Below are positions 1-8,939 of a stretch of DNA of 64,000 bases, in pieces; positions within the stretch are counted from its first letter, which is position 1, and the number at the start of each line of letters is the position of its first letter. Source of the DNA: Lachnospiraceae bacterium (lineage in GTDB: Bacteria; Bacillota; Clostridia; Lachnospirales; Lachnospiraceae); NCBI GenBank assembly GCA_024682115.1, contig JAIKZO010000108.1, forward strand, positions 1 through 64,000, written 5' to 3'. The notes beneath the pieces were generated by a model, which saw only the letters and a list, made by a program, of their open reading frames with translations, was not told the origin of the DNA and did not search any database. The translations under genes were made by a program, and so were the position numbers.

Positions 1-729
1 GAGTATCATGAGAAAGATCTTTCCGTACGACATGACGGATCCCGAATCATCTTTTGCGACCTTGTCCATCACGTTCTTACGATTATACAGGAATATCAGA
101 ATAATAAAGATGAGCGCGGACAAAACTCCGATACCGGTTCCTATGGTCGAACCTGCCGCACCCATGGATGCAACCTTCGTGCTGCCCGAACCCTGCGCGC
201 TCTTTACGAGAACATAGGCCATCACTACACTGAAAACGGCATTGAATATCTGTTCTATTATCTGTGAAACCGAGGTAGGCACCATGGTATGCTGGGCCTG
301 AAAGAATCCACGGAATACTCCGAGTATCCCGCTTAAAAAGATCGTCGGCGCGAGGATCTTAAGCGGAAGGATGGCACTTTCCATCTTTACCATGATCCCT
401 GCTCCGAAAAATACAAACAGCGATGCGGCCGCACCTACGACGATAACATAAACGACCGAACAGTTGAATACCCTTAAGGCGTTTCTGTACTCGCGCTTTG
501 CAAGCCTCTCGGCCATTACTTTTGATACCGCGGACGGTATAGAATAAGACGAGATCAGAAGCACAATGCTGTACGCTGCATATGCGCTGTCATAATAACC
601 GAAGCCTTCGTCTTTGATTATGTGTACAAGGGGGGTGTTATACAGTAATCCGATGATGCGGACTATGATCCCGGCAACCGCCAGAATCCCCGCCTGGACT
701 ACCATATCGTTTTTCTTTGAATCTCTCAT
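1..729 (-). CDS. Polysaccharide/lipid flippase, SpoVB/MurJ-like (partial, 3' end outside window)
   Basis: The reading frame opens with an ATG at 729 and runs without a stop to base 1, giving 243 visible codons. The protein starts MRDSKKNDMVVQAG and continues as repeated hydrophobic helices separated by short loops such as AERLAKREYRNALRVF, the pattern of the MOP (MATE/SpoVB/MurJ) exporter superfamily. Known members flip lipid-linked sugars across the cytoplasmic membrane. About half of the usual length is present. The start lies 10 bases after the zinc-ribbon gene, so the two are probably co-transcribed; the ribosome-binding site is weak. Family assignment is good, but whether it serves cell wall, capsule or spore cortex cannot be told from this piece. 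Confidence 0.8.
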   Translation of the reverse strand, partial: MRDSKKNDMVVQAGILAVAGIIVRIIGLLYNTPLVHIIKDEGFGYYDSAYAAYSIVLLISSYSIPSAVSKVMAERLAKREYRNALRVFNCSVVYVIVVGAAASLFVFFGAGIMVKMESAILPLKILAPTIFLSGILGVFRGFFQAQHTMVPTSVSQIIEQIFNAVFSVVMAYVLVKSAQGSGSTKVASMGAAGSTIGTGIGVLSALIFIILIFLYNRKNVMDKVAKDDSGSVMSYGKIFLMIL

Positions 730-739
730 CTATAAAAGA

Positions 740-1231
740 TCATTCCACTTTTGTCCCGCATTCAGAGCAGAAAGAATGCTCTGCGGGAATAACCGTCCCG
801 CACTTAGGGCAGAACTTGTTTCCCGCTGCTATCGCAGCCTTTCTTTCAACTTCTCTGGCAGCTTCCGCACCGGCATCGATCGTTGCCTGCTTTGCCGCTT
901 TCGCTTCGGCGGCCAGCTGGGCCGCAACCGCTTTTGCTTCGGCGGATGCCTGTGCCGCAGCGGCCTGTGCATCTTCGATCGCTTTGTTTTCGTTCTGAAT
1001 CTTATTTATCTCAGCCATCAGTGAACGTATGGCATTGAGTTCATCCTGGTAAGGTCCTTCCAGTTCGTTGACCTTATCGACAAAAACCTTTTCACCCAGA
1101 ATTCTGTATTCATCATCGACCTGCTTTTCCAAAGCAGCTATCCTGTTATTATTCGATGTGACTTCGACCATGTCTTTGGTCTTCTGGGTCAGTCCTTTTC
1201 CAAATGCGCTTACATCATCAATGATTCCCAT
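740..1231 (-). CDS. Ala-rich coiled-coil protein with C-terminal zinc ribbon
   Basis: This 163-residue soluble protein has two parts. Residues about 20-135 are a long charged, then alanine-rich, helix that looks like a coiled coil. The C-terminus carries two CxxC knuckles (CPKCG and CSECG) forming a zinc ribbon. There is no signal peptide or membrane segment. A GGAGG six bases before the ATG supports the start. It sits between the E2-like gene and the flippase gene, all in the same direction. Similar zinc-ribbon coiled-coil proteins are common in Lachnospiraceae and have no established role; I assign none. Confidence 0.75.
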   Translation of the reverse strand: MGIIDDVSAFGKGLTQKTKDMVEVTSNNNRIAALEKQVDDEYRILGEKVFVDKVNELEGPYQDELNAIRSLMAEINKIQNENKAIEDAQAAAAQASAEAKAVAAQLAAEAKAAKQATIDAGAEAAREVERKAAIAAGNKFCPKCGTVIPAEHSFCSECGTKVE

Positions 1232-1244
1232 TATTGTCCTCCAG

Positions 1245-1314
1245 ATTCAAGCAGACAAGCTTGCTTGTCTATTTGAATTGCCAATCAAAGTTTGAAAGTT
1301 TACTTTCAAACTTT
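1245..1314. repeat. Two adjacent hairpins between genes
   Basis: Two inverted repeats fill the gap between the E2-like gene and the zinc-ribbon gene. The first pairs 1253-1260 with 1263-1270 around a 2-base loop, with outer arms 1245-1250 and 1273-1278. The second pairs 1287-1298 with 1303-1314, a perfect 12-bp stem with loop TTTA. Neither has a clear T-run on the minus strand, so I do not call a terminator. They could stabilise the 3' end of the upstream transcript or attenuate it. Confidence 0.55.
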
Positions 1315-1325
1315 TATCCTCCGGA

Positions 1326-2186
1326 TCAGTATCTGACTTCATTTCCGATAGGACCCTCGAGCAATTCCGGATTCTCCACGAGCTTCTTAAGGAGTTTAAG
1401 CGATCTCGCATAGTAATATCCGTCGGATATCCTCTCGTCTATCGTAAAGGATATCGCCAGTTCCCTTTTCATCGTCACATTACCCTCTGAATCATAATGA
1501 GGTTTATTGTGCTTTTTCCCGACTACGACAAAAAGCGAAGTCGTACCCCAGTTCATGAGATGGTGATAACCGATGTTCATACCCAGAGAGCCGAGATTCG
1601 TAAGTACGACCGAGCACTGATAAGGATCGGTGGCTATCACGGATTTCGGCATCAGTCCGTGCCGGTCGAGCATTCTTGCTATCGCTCCGATGAGTTGTCT
1701 GAACGGCAGTTTTTTGATGACGTTCATCGCATCGGTGGATTCATCGGTCCCGGTCTTGCACAGAGTGATCTGTTCGTTTATCTTGGCTGCGAGAGAATCA
1801 AGCGTATCGTTCTCGTCGGCATAGATCCTGGCGAGCGTCTCGTCACCTTCATCGCTGAACACCTTTTTTACGGTAAATGCAGCCGTCAGATTGTTTCTCT
1901 GATACATCGTCTTGTTTGCGATGAAACGGTTCAGCTGAGGCCTTAACTGTATCGTCTTAAGTATGGCGATTATTATGACTTCAAAAAGAGTGACCTTTGT
2001 TTCGGCACTCTCTTTATTCTTTCTTCTTAAATACTCTTCCGTCTTATCGAGCCTGATGCTTATGGTCATGTAGGCTTCGTTATCACAACGGTTGGGATAC
2101 ATCAGAGGCATGACATAATGCATCGCATCTATATCTCTTAACTTTGTACCGTCACGCCGGTCTCCCCATCTTCGCTTAGCTTTCAA
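1326..2186 (-). CDS. CAT/E2-type acyltransferase-like protein without lipoyl domain
   Basis: The protein (286 residues from a TTG start) matches the catalytic fold shared by chloramphenicol acetyltransferase and the E2 subunit of 2-oxoacid dehydrogenases. It has no lipoyl or subunit-binding domain and no E1/E3 genes are nearby. The family motif DHRxxDG appears here as DERISDG, with Glu251 in place of the catalytic His, so ordinary acetyl transfer is doubtful. I chose TTG at 2186 because GGAG lies 7 bases upstream and homologues begin near KAKRRWGDR; an ATG at 2264 is also open but would overlap the PAP2 gene by 89 bases. With the TTG start the overlap is 11 bases, suggesting translational coupling. 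Function unknown, probably lipid related by context. Confidence 0.75.
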   Translation of the reverse strand: MKAKRRWGDRRDGTKLRDIDAMHYVMPLMYPNRCDNEAYMTISIRLDKTEEYLRRKNKESAETKVTLFEVIIIAILKTIQLRPQLNRFIANKTMYQRNNLTAAFTVKKVFSDEGDETLARIYADENDTLDSLAAKINEQITLCKTGTDESTDAMNVIKKLPFRQLIGAIARMLDRHGLMPKSVIATDPYQCSVVLTNLGSLGMNIGYHHLMNWGTTSLFVVVGKKHNKPHYDSEGNVTMKRELAISFTIDERISDGYYYARSLKLLKKLVENPELLEGPIGNEVRY

Positions 2187-2880
2187 AGCGTTTCTCCGTT
2201 TCCGTTCTCTTGAATATCCTCGGCAGATAGTAGCTCTTTCCGAAAAGAAGTGTCTCGATCGCAAGACACATCAAAGCCGCTGTCCACACGTCAACAAACG
2301 AATGCTGTTTTACAAAACATACCGATATACATATTACACCAACCCATAGTGTCATGGCAAATTTAAACAGGATACCCCTGTCCTCTTTTTTTAGCCATAC
2401 CGAAAGCAGGGCTACGGAATAACCGACATGCAGTGAAGGACATACTCCGGTCGGTGTGTCTATCGAATAGATCGCTCCGAGAAGCTGCGTGAAAACATTA
2501 TCCCTCGGAAATACCTCCGGTCTTAAATGCTGGATCGACGGCCATACGATATAAGTGAAGATCCCGATGATCTGAGTAAGGATTATAAACTTCTGGGCAT
2601 CCGAAAAGCTTTTTACGTCATAAAGCAGGAAATACAGTAACGAACCCACCAGCAGAAAGTACCACGAAGCATATGCGATGACAAAGTACTCATTGAAGGG
2701 AATGATATCATCGACAACGCTGTGAACTACATGGCATCGCTCAAAAGGTATGAACCTGTCCGTCACAAAATACATGATAAGATACCAGACCCATCCGAGG
2801 ATGAGCCAGAGGTGTTTGTATTCGGGAGTATTGATCTTTGAAAAACGGAATTTGGTGTAATCTACAACCGGTTTTTTCAT
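2176..2880 (-). CDS. PAP2-family membrane phosphatase / phosphotransferase
   Basis: The product has 234 residues and about six membrane helices. Two family motifs are visible: PSLHVGYS (motif C2, His and Ser) and KQHSFVDV (motif C3, HxxxD with the nucleophilic His). The arrangement is closest to the PAP2 subgroup that includes inositol-phosphoceramide synthase-like enzymes. Such enzymes remove or transfer phosphate head groups on lipids at the membrane. Its ATG overlaps the stop of the upstream acyltransferase by 4 bases (ATGA), and its own end overlaps the E2-like gene, so the three genes are made together. Substrate not determinable. Confidence 0.85.
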   Translation of the reverse strand: MKKPVVDYTKFRFSKINTPEYKHLWLILGWVWYLIMYFVTDRFIPFERCHVVHSVVDDIIPFNEYFVIAYASWYFLLVGSLLYFLLYDVKSFSDAQKFIILTQIIGIFTYIVWPSIQHLRPEVFPRDNVFTQLLGAIYSIDTPTGVCPSLHVGYSVALLSVWLKKEDRGILFKFAMTLWVGVICISVCFVKQHSFVDVWTAALMCLAIETLLFGKSYYLPRIFKRTETEKRFES

Positions 2881-3632
2881 AACTTTTGACCCGTTCTTGT
2901 ATTTTCGGGATATTCCTTTCTTGAGATATTGGGATAGGGAACCACCCTGTGTTTCGGAAGTGCATATGCCAGTTCGCTTATCGCATCCATAAGTTCATTG
3001 CATATACGTTCCTGTTCCTCCCTGGCCGGATGATCCGGATCATAATATACCGGTTTTCCTATGACCAGTTTTTTAAGTGCGGGGCACACATATATCGGCA
3101 CAAAGGGTATCCTTTCACCCGTTTTGGCATAGTATCTCTTGGCAACGGAGACAAACCCGTGCTGAAAAGTGTGTACTATATTGTTATGCTCAGCGTAATC
3201 TTCGGGAAAGATTATGACACCGGCGCCTTCTTCAAGGTGTCGGACCGAAAGATCGATCGTTTCGAATACTCTTTTGTCTTTATATACGGGTATCGTATCC
3301 GCGTTCGTAAAAACGCACTCCGAGAGCGGAGCGATCAGATAAGATAAGATCCTGTAAAACCATCTGATATATTTGGGCTTTAATGACCAGAAATCCTTGT
3401 AGGCATATGCCGGAACCAGTCTTCGGTCCATCATCTGCGAGATACACCAGATATAATGCCTGCCCGGAAAATACAGTTCGCAGGCTATGGGGCCGTTCAT
3501 CTGTGAATGGTTCCCGGCAGCGATATAAGGGCCGTCCGGAAGATTCTCCTGTCCGCAGACTTCCATTTTATGATAAAAAAGGCGGACCAGAAACTCTATT
3601 ATCTTATATGCAAAAGAAGTACTTTTATTCAC
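2877..3632 (-). CDS. PlsC-like lysophospholipid acyltransferase, variant active site
   Basis: The 251-residue protein resembles 1-acylglycerol-3-phosphate acyltransferases: block I is GNHSQMNGP and block III is FPEDYAEHN. In canonical PlsC, block I is NHxxxxD; here the aspartate position is Gly, while the His is kept. The motif FPEG is FPED. These changes suggest a divergent branch with altered substrate or mechanism. The start codon is GTG at 3632, three bases after the stop of the secreted-protein gene, and the end overlaps the PAP2 gene by 4 bases. Together with the PAP2 and E2-like genes it forms a tight lipid-type module. Confidence 0.82.
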   Translation of the reverse strand: MNKSTSFAYKIIEFLVRLFYHKMEVCGQENLPDGPYIAAGNHSQMNGPIACELYFPGRHYIWCISQMMDRRLVPAYAYKDFWSLKPKYIRWFYRILSYLIAPLSECVFTNADTIPVYKDKRVFETIDLSVRHLEEGAGVIIFPEDYAEHNNIVHTFQHGFVSVAKRYYAKTGERIPFVPIYVCPALKKLVIGKPVYYDPDHPAREEQERICNELMDAISELAYALPKHRVVPYPNISRKEYPENTRTGQKL

Positions 3633-3635
3633 TTG

Positions 3636-4544
3636 TCAGTTCACCCTGTACTTTTCCGCATCCTGAACCGTATAGGGCGTCGCCGTCGGAGTTTCTCCCG
3701 AAGGAGTAGCCGTGGCCGTCGGTGTCGGAGTCAGGGTCGGAGTGGGTGTTGCCCCGTAACGCGTATCGTTCGGATCATAATCATACGGTGTCGGTGTGGG
3801 GGTCGGAGTGGCGCCCGTATTCTGATCATAATAGTATTCCGAAGGAGTGGCACTCGGCGTAAGGCTGTAGTCTCTTTCAAATACACAGACCATGGCGTTG
3901 TGAGTGAACTTGACCTTTGTCACGTTCGGATCCACCCACTGGATGAGCGCTCTTTTATCCGCACTTAAAAGGCTGTATCCCTCAGCCTTCATCTTCTCAC
4001 ATGCTCTTTCATAGGTAAGGATACTGTATCTTTGAAGTCTCTCACAGCATCCGGCCACCATGACCTTGCATGTATCTCCCGTATATACGAATTTCCCGAA
4101 TTCGGGATAATCTGTTGTCAGTCCTTTATAACTGTAATATATCTCACCGGTCTTATTGTGCCTGTATGTCATTCCGTCAGCCGAAAGTGACCAGCCGTTT
4201 CCGGAGTCATAATACGTTGTCGCAACGTCCATTACGCTTTTTCTCGGAGTGGCCATTGTTCCCGGTGTATATGTACCGCTCTTTTGAGCGTTTACTATCG
4301 CGGCATACTCTTCGGCTTTTTTCTTTGCCTCTTCCGCTGCTTTTTTATTCCCCTTGGCAAGTTCCTGGGCCGCAAGTGCGGTGTAATAATCGTAGAGCTG
4401 TTCCTCTACGGACTTACCCTGATTAACATTGGAACCGGCGGGAGTCGGAGCCGGAGTGGGTGCCGCCTTAGCATACATCGCCGGCAGGAGCATGATCCCC
4501 AGGCTCAATAATATGATTAATAAACAGGCCGTGATCTTTTTCAT
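3636..4544 (-). CDS. Secreted protein with Thr-Pro-rich tail, unknown function
   Basis: The 302-residue product begins with a classical signal peptide (MKKITACLLIILL to about residue 27, AKA). Residues 30-95 hold a short TPAP linker and a Lys/Ala-rich helix. Residues 100-230 form a unique domain with a pair of cysteines near CKVMVAGCC. The last 80 residues are low-complexity TPTPT repeats, as in cell-wall-spanning stalks, but no LPxTG anchor follows. No known enzyme motif is visible. It lies 27 bases after GH31 and 3 bases before the acyltransferase, so it may bridge the two gene groups in one transcript. Confidence 0.75.
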   Translation of the reverse strand: MKKITACLLIILLSLGIMLLPAMYAKAAPTPAPTPAGSNVNQGKSVEEQLYDYYTALAAQELAKGNKKAAEEAKKKAEEYAAIVNAQKSGTYTPGTMATPRKSVMDVATTYYDSGNGWSLSADGMTYRHNKTGEIYYSYKGLTTDYPEFGKFVYTGDTCKVMVAGCCERLQRYSILTYERACEKMKAEGYSLLSADKRALIQWVDPNVTKVKFTHNAMVCVFERDYSLTPSATPSEYYYDQNTGATPTPTPTPYDYDPNDTRYGATPTPTLTPTPTATATPSGETPTATPYTVQDAEKYRVN

Positions 4545-4571
4545 AGCAACTATTAAATCACCAAAGTAAGA

Positions 4572-6968
4572 TTAAATCAAGTTGACCCCGGTGATCTTTA
4601 TATCGGACTCATATCCGTCATTTATCATGACCTTATCTACGCTGTCGTTCTCATGATCGTATTCGTATCTGCATAGATGATACTGTCCGCTCTCATATCC
4701 GTAACCGTCCCCGGCATCGTCATAGAAGTAAAAGCCTCTGTTCCCGGTGCCGTAAACATCTATAACGATCTCTTTTTTCAGTGTTTCCGTGGAAATGATA
4801 TTAAGGCCGTCAAGTTTGGTCTTCGGGATCAGCGATCCGTCACGGACGAATATTGGCATGCTGTCTATCGGAACATCAACGTTAATGTATTGTCCTCCCG
4901 CAAATCTGCACGAAGTATGATAATCGTACCATCCGCTGCCCTCGGGAAGATATACCTGTCTGGTCACGCTGTCACTGTTTTCGTCCATAGGCTCGTAAAC
5001 CGGACATATCATAAGTTCATGACCGAACATATACTGGTCCGAAACGGCGCAGGCTCTTTCGTCATTGCAAAAATCCACTGCAAGAGGATTGATCATGTTC
5101 TCGTCTTCCGCATAACATCTTCCGGCATAGGAATAGATATAATAGAAAAGCTCGTACCTTAATCTGTTTGCTTTGATCAGCGAATCATAATATGCCCTTT
5201 TGCCGTTGCTGCAAAGATAGAGTTCTCTTCTTATGTCGGTTCCGTGACCGCGGAATATCGGAAGAAAAGCACCGAACCAGTACCATCTTACAAACAGTTC
5301 ACGATAGTTTTCATCATCGAATCCGTTCTCATATTCTCCGTTCCAATACCAGAAATCACCCTTTTTGATAAAGAATGCTCCGATATCGAGGGTCCAGTAC
5401 GGCATTCCTGCGGCGCAGAAATTTAGTCCCGCGGCTATCTGCTTTCTAAGGACGCTCCACTTGGCATCTATATCACCCGACCAGAGTATGGTCCCAAACT
5501 TCTGCGACCCAAGATAAGCACTCCTTGTCAGATTGACCACTCTTTTATCCCAGAGAATGGGCTTTCGGTCATCGGAATTTATTATATGGGCATTCTCCTG
5601 TCTCTGGCCTTCGTAGACACCCATTGCATGGAAATATCCGTATGTATTGGAATAATCTATATCCATGTGTCTGGAGGTCTCTTCCACATAATCATCAAAA
5701 AGTTTTGACGGTTCCGGCTTTACTATCTGAGTCCAGCTCGGGTCAAAAGGTTCCGAATTATCACACCACCAGGCGTCAACACCCCGGCTGTACAATCCCT
5801 CATTGGCCTGTTTCCAGTAAAGCTCTCTGCCTTTTTCTGTGAAGGGATCATATGTGTTGGAATTCTTAAGCAGAAGTCCGTTTTTCTCAAATTCCTTATA
5901 GTCGGCAGAACTCTCGTGGAAGTTGGGCCAGATCGATATCATGAAATGCGTGTTCATCCCATGAAGCTCGGTTATCATATCTTCCGGGGAAGGGAATCTG
6001 CTTTCATCAAATGTCTTCTGTCCCCACTGTCCGTCCGGCCATGAGCACCAGTCAAGTATCATCGTATCGAGTCCGATACCTCTGTTTCTGTACTCTTTGG
6101 CAATCTTTATGATCTCTTCCTGAGTCTCATATCTTTCCTGTGACTGCATATAACCATATGCCCATTTGGGAAGAATGGCTGCCTTGTCCGTAAGGAATCT
6201 GTACGCCTTCTGTGCATTGGCGATATTCTCTCCGTTAACAAAGTAAAAATCTATCCCGTCAGAAGAAACTGAATATATATATGAACCTGAGGCTGTATCA
6301 TTGAATATGAGCGGTGAATGCATGTTAAAAAGCAGTCCGTAACCGCGTGTTGAGATCATATAGGGAATTATGATCCTGCGGTTGGCCTGGTTAAGATAAA
6401 GCCTCTGTCCTCTCAACGAACCGTATCCGTCCTCAAACTGTCCGAGTCCGTAAAGGTTCTCCTTGTCGTCAAATTTAAATGAATATCTGCATCTGTATGA
6501 ATATCGTTCAAAGATCTGCGAACCCGGGATTATCTTTTCCTTGATACCGTCGGGCGTCTTGATCTTTTCAACCTTCATGTCATCTGCATCTGCAGTGAAA
6601 AGTTCGTATCGGTCAAGATCAAACGGGTTTTCCGCATCAGGATGCAGGAGGATATTACCATCCGCATCCAAAAATGTTATGGCAATGTTTGATCTGTTTA
6701 TCTTTAAAGTCAGGTTTTTAAGTTTTATAAGTGCATGTTTATCTTCCATGGATAATTCCATGCTGCTTTGGGGATCCAGTTCCGTAGCAGTGACAAAAGA
6801 ATAACCTTCGCGTTCTTTTATGTCGTCGGTACTGTATCTGATATGGACTATACTGTCAGAGATCGCACCTACAAAAAGAAGTGCCGCTTCGGATTTAAAC
6901 CATATCCCGTTTGTATCGATCATATGATCTTTGATCGCAGTACTTTTACCCCTGTTTACTTCAAGCAT
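4572..6968 (-). CDS. Glycoside hydrolase family 31 (alpha-glucosidase/alpha-xylosidase type)
   Basis: The 798-residue protein has the GH31 order: N-terminal beta-sandwich (about 1-265), TIM barrel (about 265-580) and C-terminal beta domains. The nucleophile motif is WWCDNSEP with Asp403, and the acid/base is Asp499 in WSGDIDAKW; both catalytic residues are present. There is no signal peptide, so it acts in the cytoplasm on imported alpha-linked oligosaccharides. GAGGA before the ATG supports the start. It follows the solute-binding-protein gene of an ABC transporter after a hairpin terminator, so it probably depends partly on read-through. Alpha-xylosidase and alpha-glucosidase cannot be separated by eye. 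Confidence 0.92.
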   Translation of the reverse strand: MLEVNRGKSTAIKDHMIDTNGIWFKSEAALLFVGAISDSIVHIRYSTDDIKEREGYSFVTATELDPQSSMELSMEDKHALIKLKNLTLKINRSNIAITFLDADGNILLHPDAENPFDLDRYELFTADADDMKVEKIKTPDGIKEKIIPGSQIFERYSYRCRYSFKFDDKENLYGLGQFEDGYGSLRGQRLYLNQANRRIIIPYMISTRGYGLLFNMHSPLIFNDTASGSYIYSVSSDGIDFYFVNGENIANAQKAYRFLTDKAAILPKWAYGYMQSQERYETQEEIIKIAKEYRNRGIGLDTMILDWCSWPDGQWGQKTFDESRFPSPEDMITELHGMNTHFMISIWPNFHESSADYKEFEKNGLLLKNSNTYDPFTEKGRELYWKQANEGLYSRGVDAWWCDNSEPFDPSWTQIVKPEPSKLFDDYVEETSRHMDIDYSNTYGYFHAMGVYEGQRQENAHIINSDDRKPILWDKRVVNLTRSAYLGSQKFGTILWSGDIDAKWSVLRKQIAAGLNFCAAGMPYWTLDIGAFFIKKGDFWYWNGEYENGFDDENYRELFVRWYWFGAFLPIFRGHGTDIRRELYLCSNGKRAYYDSLIKANRLRYELFYYIYSYAGRCYAEDENMINPLAVDFCNDERACAVSDQYMFGHELMICPVYEPMDENSDSVTRQVYLPEGSGWYDYHTSCRFAGGQYINVDVPIDSMPIFVRDGSLIPKTKLDGLNIISTETLKKEIVIDVYGTGNRGFYFYDDAGDGYGYESGQYHLCRYEYDHENDSVDKVMINDGYESDIKITGVNLI

Positions 6969-7041
6969 GATATGTCCTCATAGTTTTTATAAGTAAAAAA
7001 GTAAAATGTCGCTTAAAATACTGAGACTGTGTAAACAAAGA

Positions 7042-7066
7042 CCGCCCCAGAGAGGCTCCGGGGCGG
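7042..7066 (-). terminator. Intrinsic terminator or attenuator after binding-protein gene
   Basis: The arms CCGCCCC (7042-7048) and GGGGCGG (7060-7066) form a GC-rich stem. On the minus strand the stem is followed by TCTTTGTTT. It lies between the solute-binding protein and GH31 genes and would set a higher level of binding protein than of enzyme. Confidence 0.75.
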
Positions 7067-7106
7067 CAAAGTTTACTCATTTAAGATAAGTTATCAAAAA
7101 ATCTGA

Positions 7107-8885
7107 TTACTTAAGAGCGTTCTTGGCATCAACCTGAGGCTGCCACTTCTCACAGTCAAACTTGTACAGATCCTGATATCCTTCACCATCGAGAGTTGCT
7201 GTCATCTCATCCCACATAGCATCGAATTCAGCATCGCTTGTTGCGAAGATCATTCTCCAAGAGTAGTCACACAATGTTGTGTTACACTGGCTGCGGATAG
7301 TACCGATCTCGTTCGTATCTGATCCAAGAGGAACAGTTACGTTAGGGCTGATAACAAGTTTGTTGTTCTTCTTCATCCACTCAGCAGGCTCATCAGCACC
7401 GAACTTGGCAGCCCAGTCCTTCTTCATCTGCGTACGTGTAGATTCCTTCCAAGATGACCAGTAGTCCTTGGCATAGGTCTCACCCGTGTTGGGGTTGATA
7501 GCATTTGAGCTAACGATCCACTCATTGATCTGGTTGTTACCATCTGAGTAACCGGCTCCGCCGTACTCTTCAGGAACCGGAAGGTTATCCATAAGAGCAT
7601 TGTCGTTTATAGCAACGTATTTGCCGTCGTCACCGACTTCATAGTTGAAGCCCTTGATACCACAGTGCTGGAACTCAAGTCCTTCAGGAGAAGCATACCA
7701 GTCAAGGAACTCAAGGATCTTCTTGTACTTGGCATCATCAACGCCCGAACCGATACCGAATACGCGGCCGCTTCCGTAGTAAGCATCTGCATCAGCATAG
7801 TAGTTCTGATCTGCTACAGGAATGAAGATCATTGCTGTACCGTTATCAAGACGCTCCTGGCTGTTCCAGAAACCTACCTGCCAGCTGTACCAGAACATGT
7901 AAACCTGTCCTGCACTCATCTTAGCGCATGCTGCGTTCCAATCCTGTGTACCTGAGTCAGGATCAACAAGACCTGCCTGGTTCATCTTGTAGAGGAACTT
8001 AAGGATTTTGTAGTAAGCAGCTGACTTATCTGTGACAGGTGTAAATGTCTTGCCGTCAGCCTTAAGGATTGCAGAATCCTTAAGCTTTTCGCCGTACCAT
8101 GTTGTCAGCTGAACAACATTGGCGATACCGAGCATGTTGTCGTTACCGTCCCAGTCGGGCCAGAGTGAAACTGCATAGCAGGGATCACCGGCATCGTTAG
8201 TAGGATGAGCTTCCTGCATCTGTCCGAGGACATCAATAAGTCCGTCAAGGTCAGCGATGTCAGGGCATCCGAGCTCGCTGTAAAGATCCCATCTTAACAG
8301 AGGGCTGGAATAAATAACGTCCTGTGAATAAGAAGTAGGTGAAGTATTAAGCATCTGTGTAGGAATACCGTATACCTCGCCGTTATTTCCTTCAAGGCCG
8401 CTGTTGTAGGTAGAGATCTGATCAGCAAAAGCATTCAGATTGCTGTAGTTAGGCAGATCAGCAGAGATATCCTTGATAAGTCCGGCCTTAACGCAGTCTG
8501 CGAAGTCAACCGAATCAAGAAGAACGATATCACCGAGATTGCCGGAACTTGTACGTGTCTGGTAGATCGCGTCACCGGCTACCTGAGGAGAGATGATGTT
8601 AAGAGCGATGTTGAAACGATCCTTAACAACCTTGTCAAACCATCCGGTCTGAAGACCCTGGTAGTTGGCTGCAGCATCATAGACCTCAATCTCCATAGCA
8701 TCGCCTGAATCTGCAGCTGCTGCAGTATCTGTGCTGCCGCTGTCAGAAGATGTTGTTGTCGTTGTAGTACCGGCATCAGCAGGCTGCTGAGCAGCTGTAC
8801 CACTACCGCTATTGCCACAGCCGGCAAGTGTGCTTACCAGCAAAGCAGTTGCAGCTAACAACGAAATGAGTTTCTTTGCTTTCAT
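7107..8885 (-). CDS. ABC transporter solute-binding lipoprotein (oligosaccharide, LplA-like)
   Basis: The 592-residue protein begins with a lipoprotein signal ending in the lipobox LAGC, followed by a Ser/Thr/Ala-rich linker. The rest is a large family 1-type extracellular solute-binding domain of the length typical for LplA-like proteins that serve complex oligosaccharides. A GGAGG stands before the ATG. It lies 54 bases downstream of two permease genes and upstream of GH31, which points to uptake of an alpha-linked oligosaccharide. No ATPase gene is in the cluster; in Firmicutes such systems usually share an MsmK-type ATPase encoded elsewhere. Confidence 0.93.
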   Translation of the reverse strand: MKAKKLISLLAATALLVSTLAGCGNSGSGTAAQQPADAGTTTTTTSSDSGSTDTAAAADSGDAMEIEVYDAAANYQGLQTGWFDKVVKDRFNIALNIISPQVAGDAIYQTRTSSGNLGDIVLLDSVDFADCVKAGLIKDISADLPNYSNLNAFADQISTYNSGLEGNNGEVYGIPTQMLNTSPTSYSQDVIYSSPLLRWDLYSELGCPDIADLDGLIDVLGQMQEAHPTNDAGDPCYAVSLWPDWDGNDNMLGIANVVQLTTWYGEKLKDSAILKADGKTFTPVTDKSAAYYKILKFLYKMNQAGLVDPDSGTQDWNAACAKMSAGQVYMFWYSWQVGFWNSQERLDNGTAMIFIPVADQNYYADADAYYGSGRVFGIGSGVDDAKYKKILEFLDWYASPEGLEFQHCGIKGFNYEVGDDGKYVAINDNALMDNLPVPEEYGGAGYSDGNNQINEWIVSSNAINPNTGETYAKDYWSSWKESTRTQMKKDWAAKFGADEPAEWMKKNNKLVISPNVTVPLGSDTNEIGTIRSQCNTTLCDYSWRMIFATSDAEFDAMWDEMTATLDGEGYQDLYKFDCEKWQPQVDAKNALK

Positions 8886-8939
8886 TTGTTTTCCTCCCTT
8901 GTTATTTTAATTGTTATAGCTAAAGGCCAATGGCCCGAA

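Noticed and set aside
1326-2186. E2 subunit of a pyruvate dehydrogenase complex
   Set aside because: There is no lipoyl or peripheral-subunit-binding domain, no E1 or E3 genes nearby, and the catalytic His is replaced by Glu.
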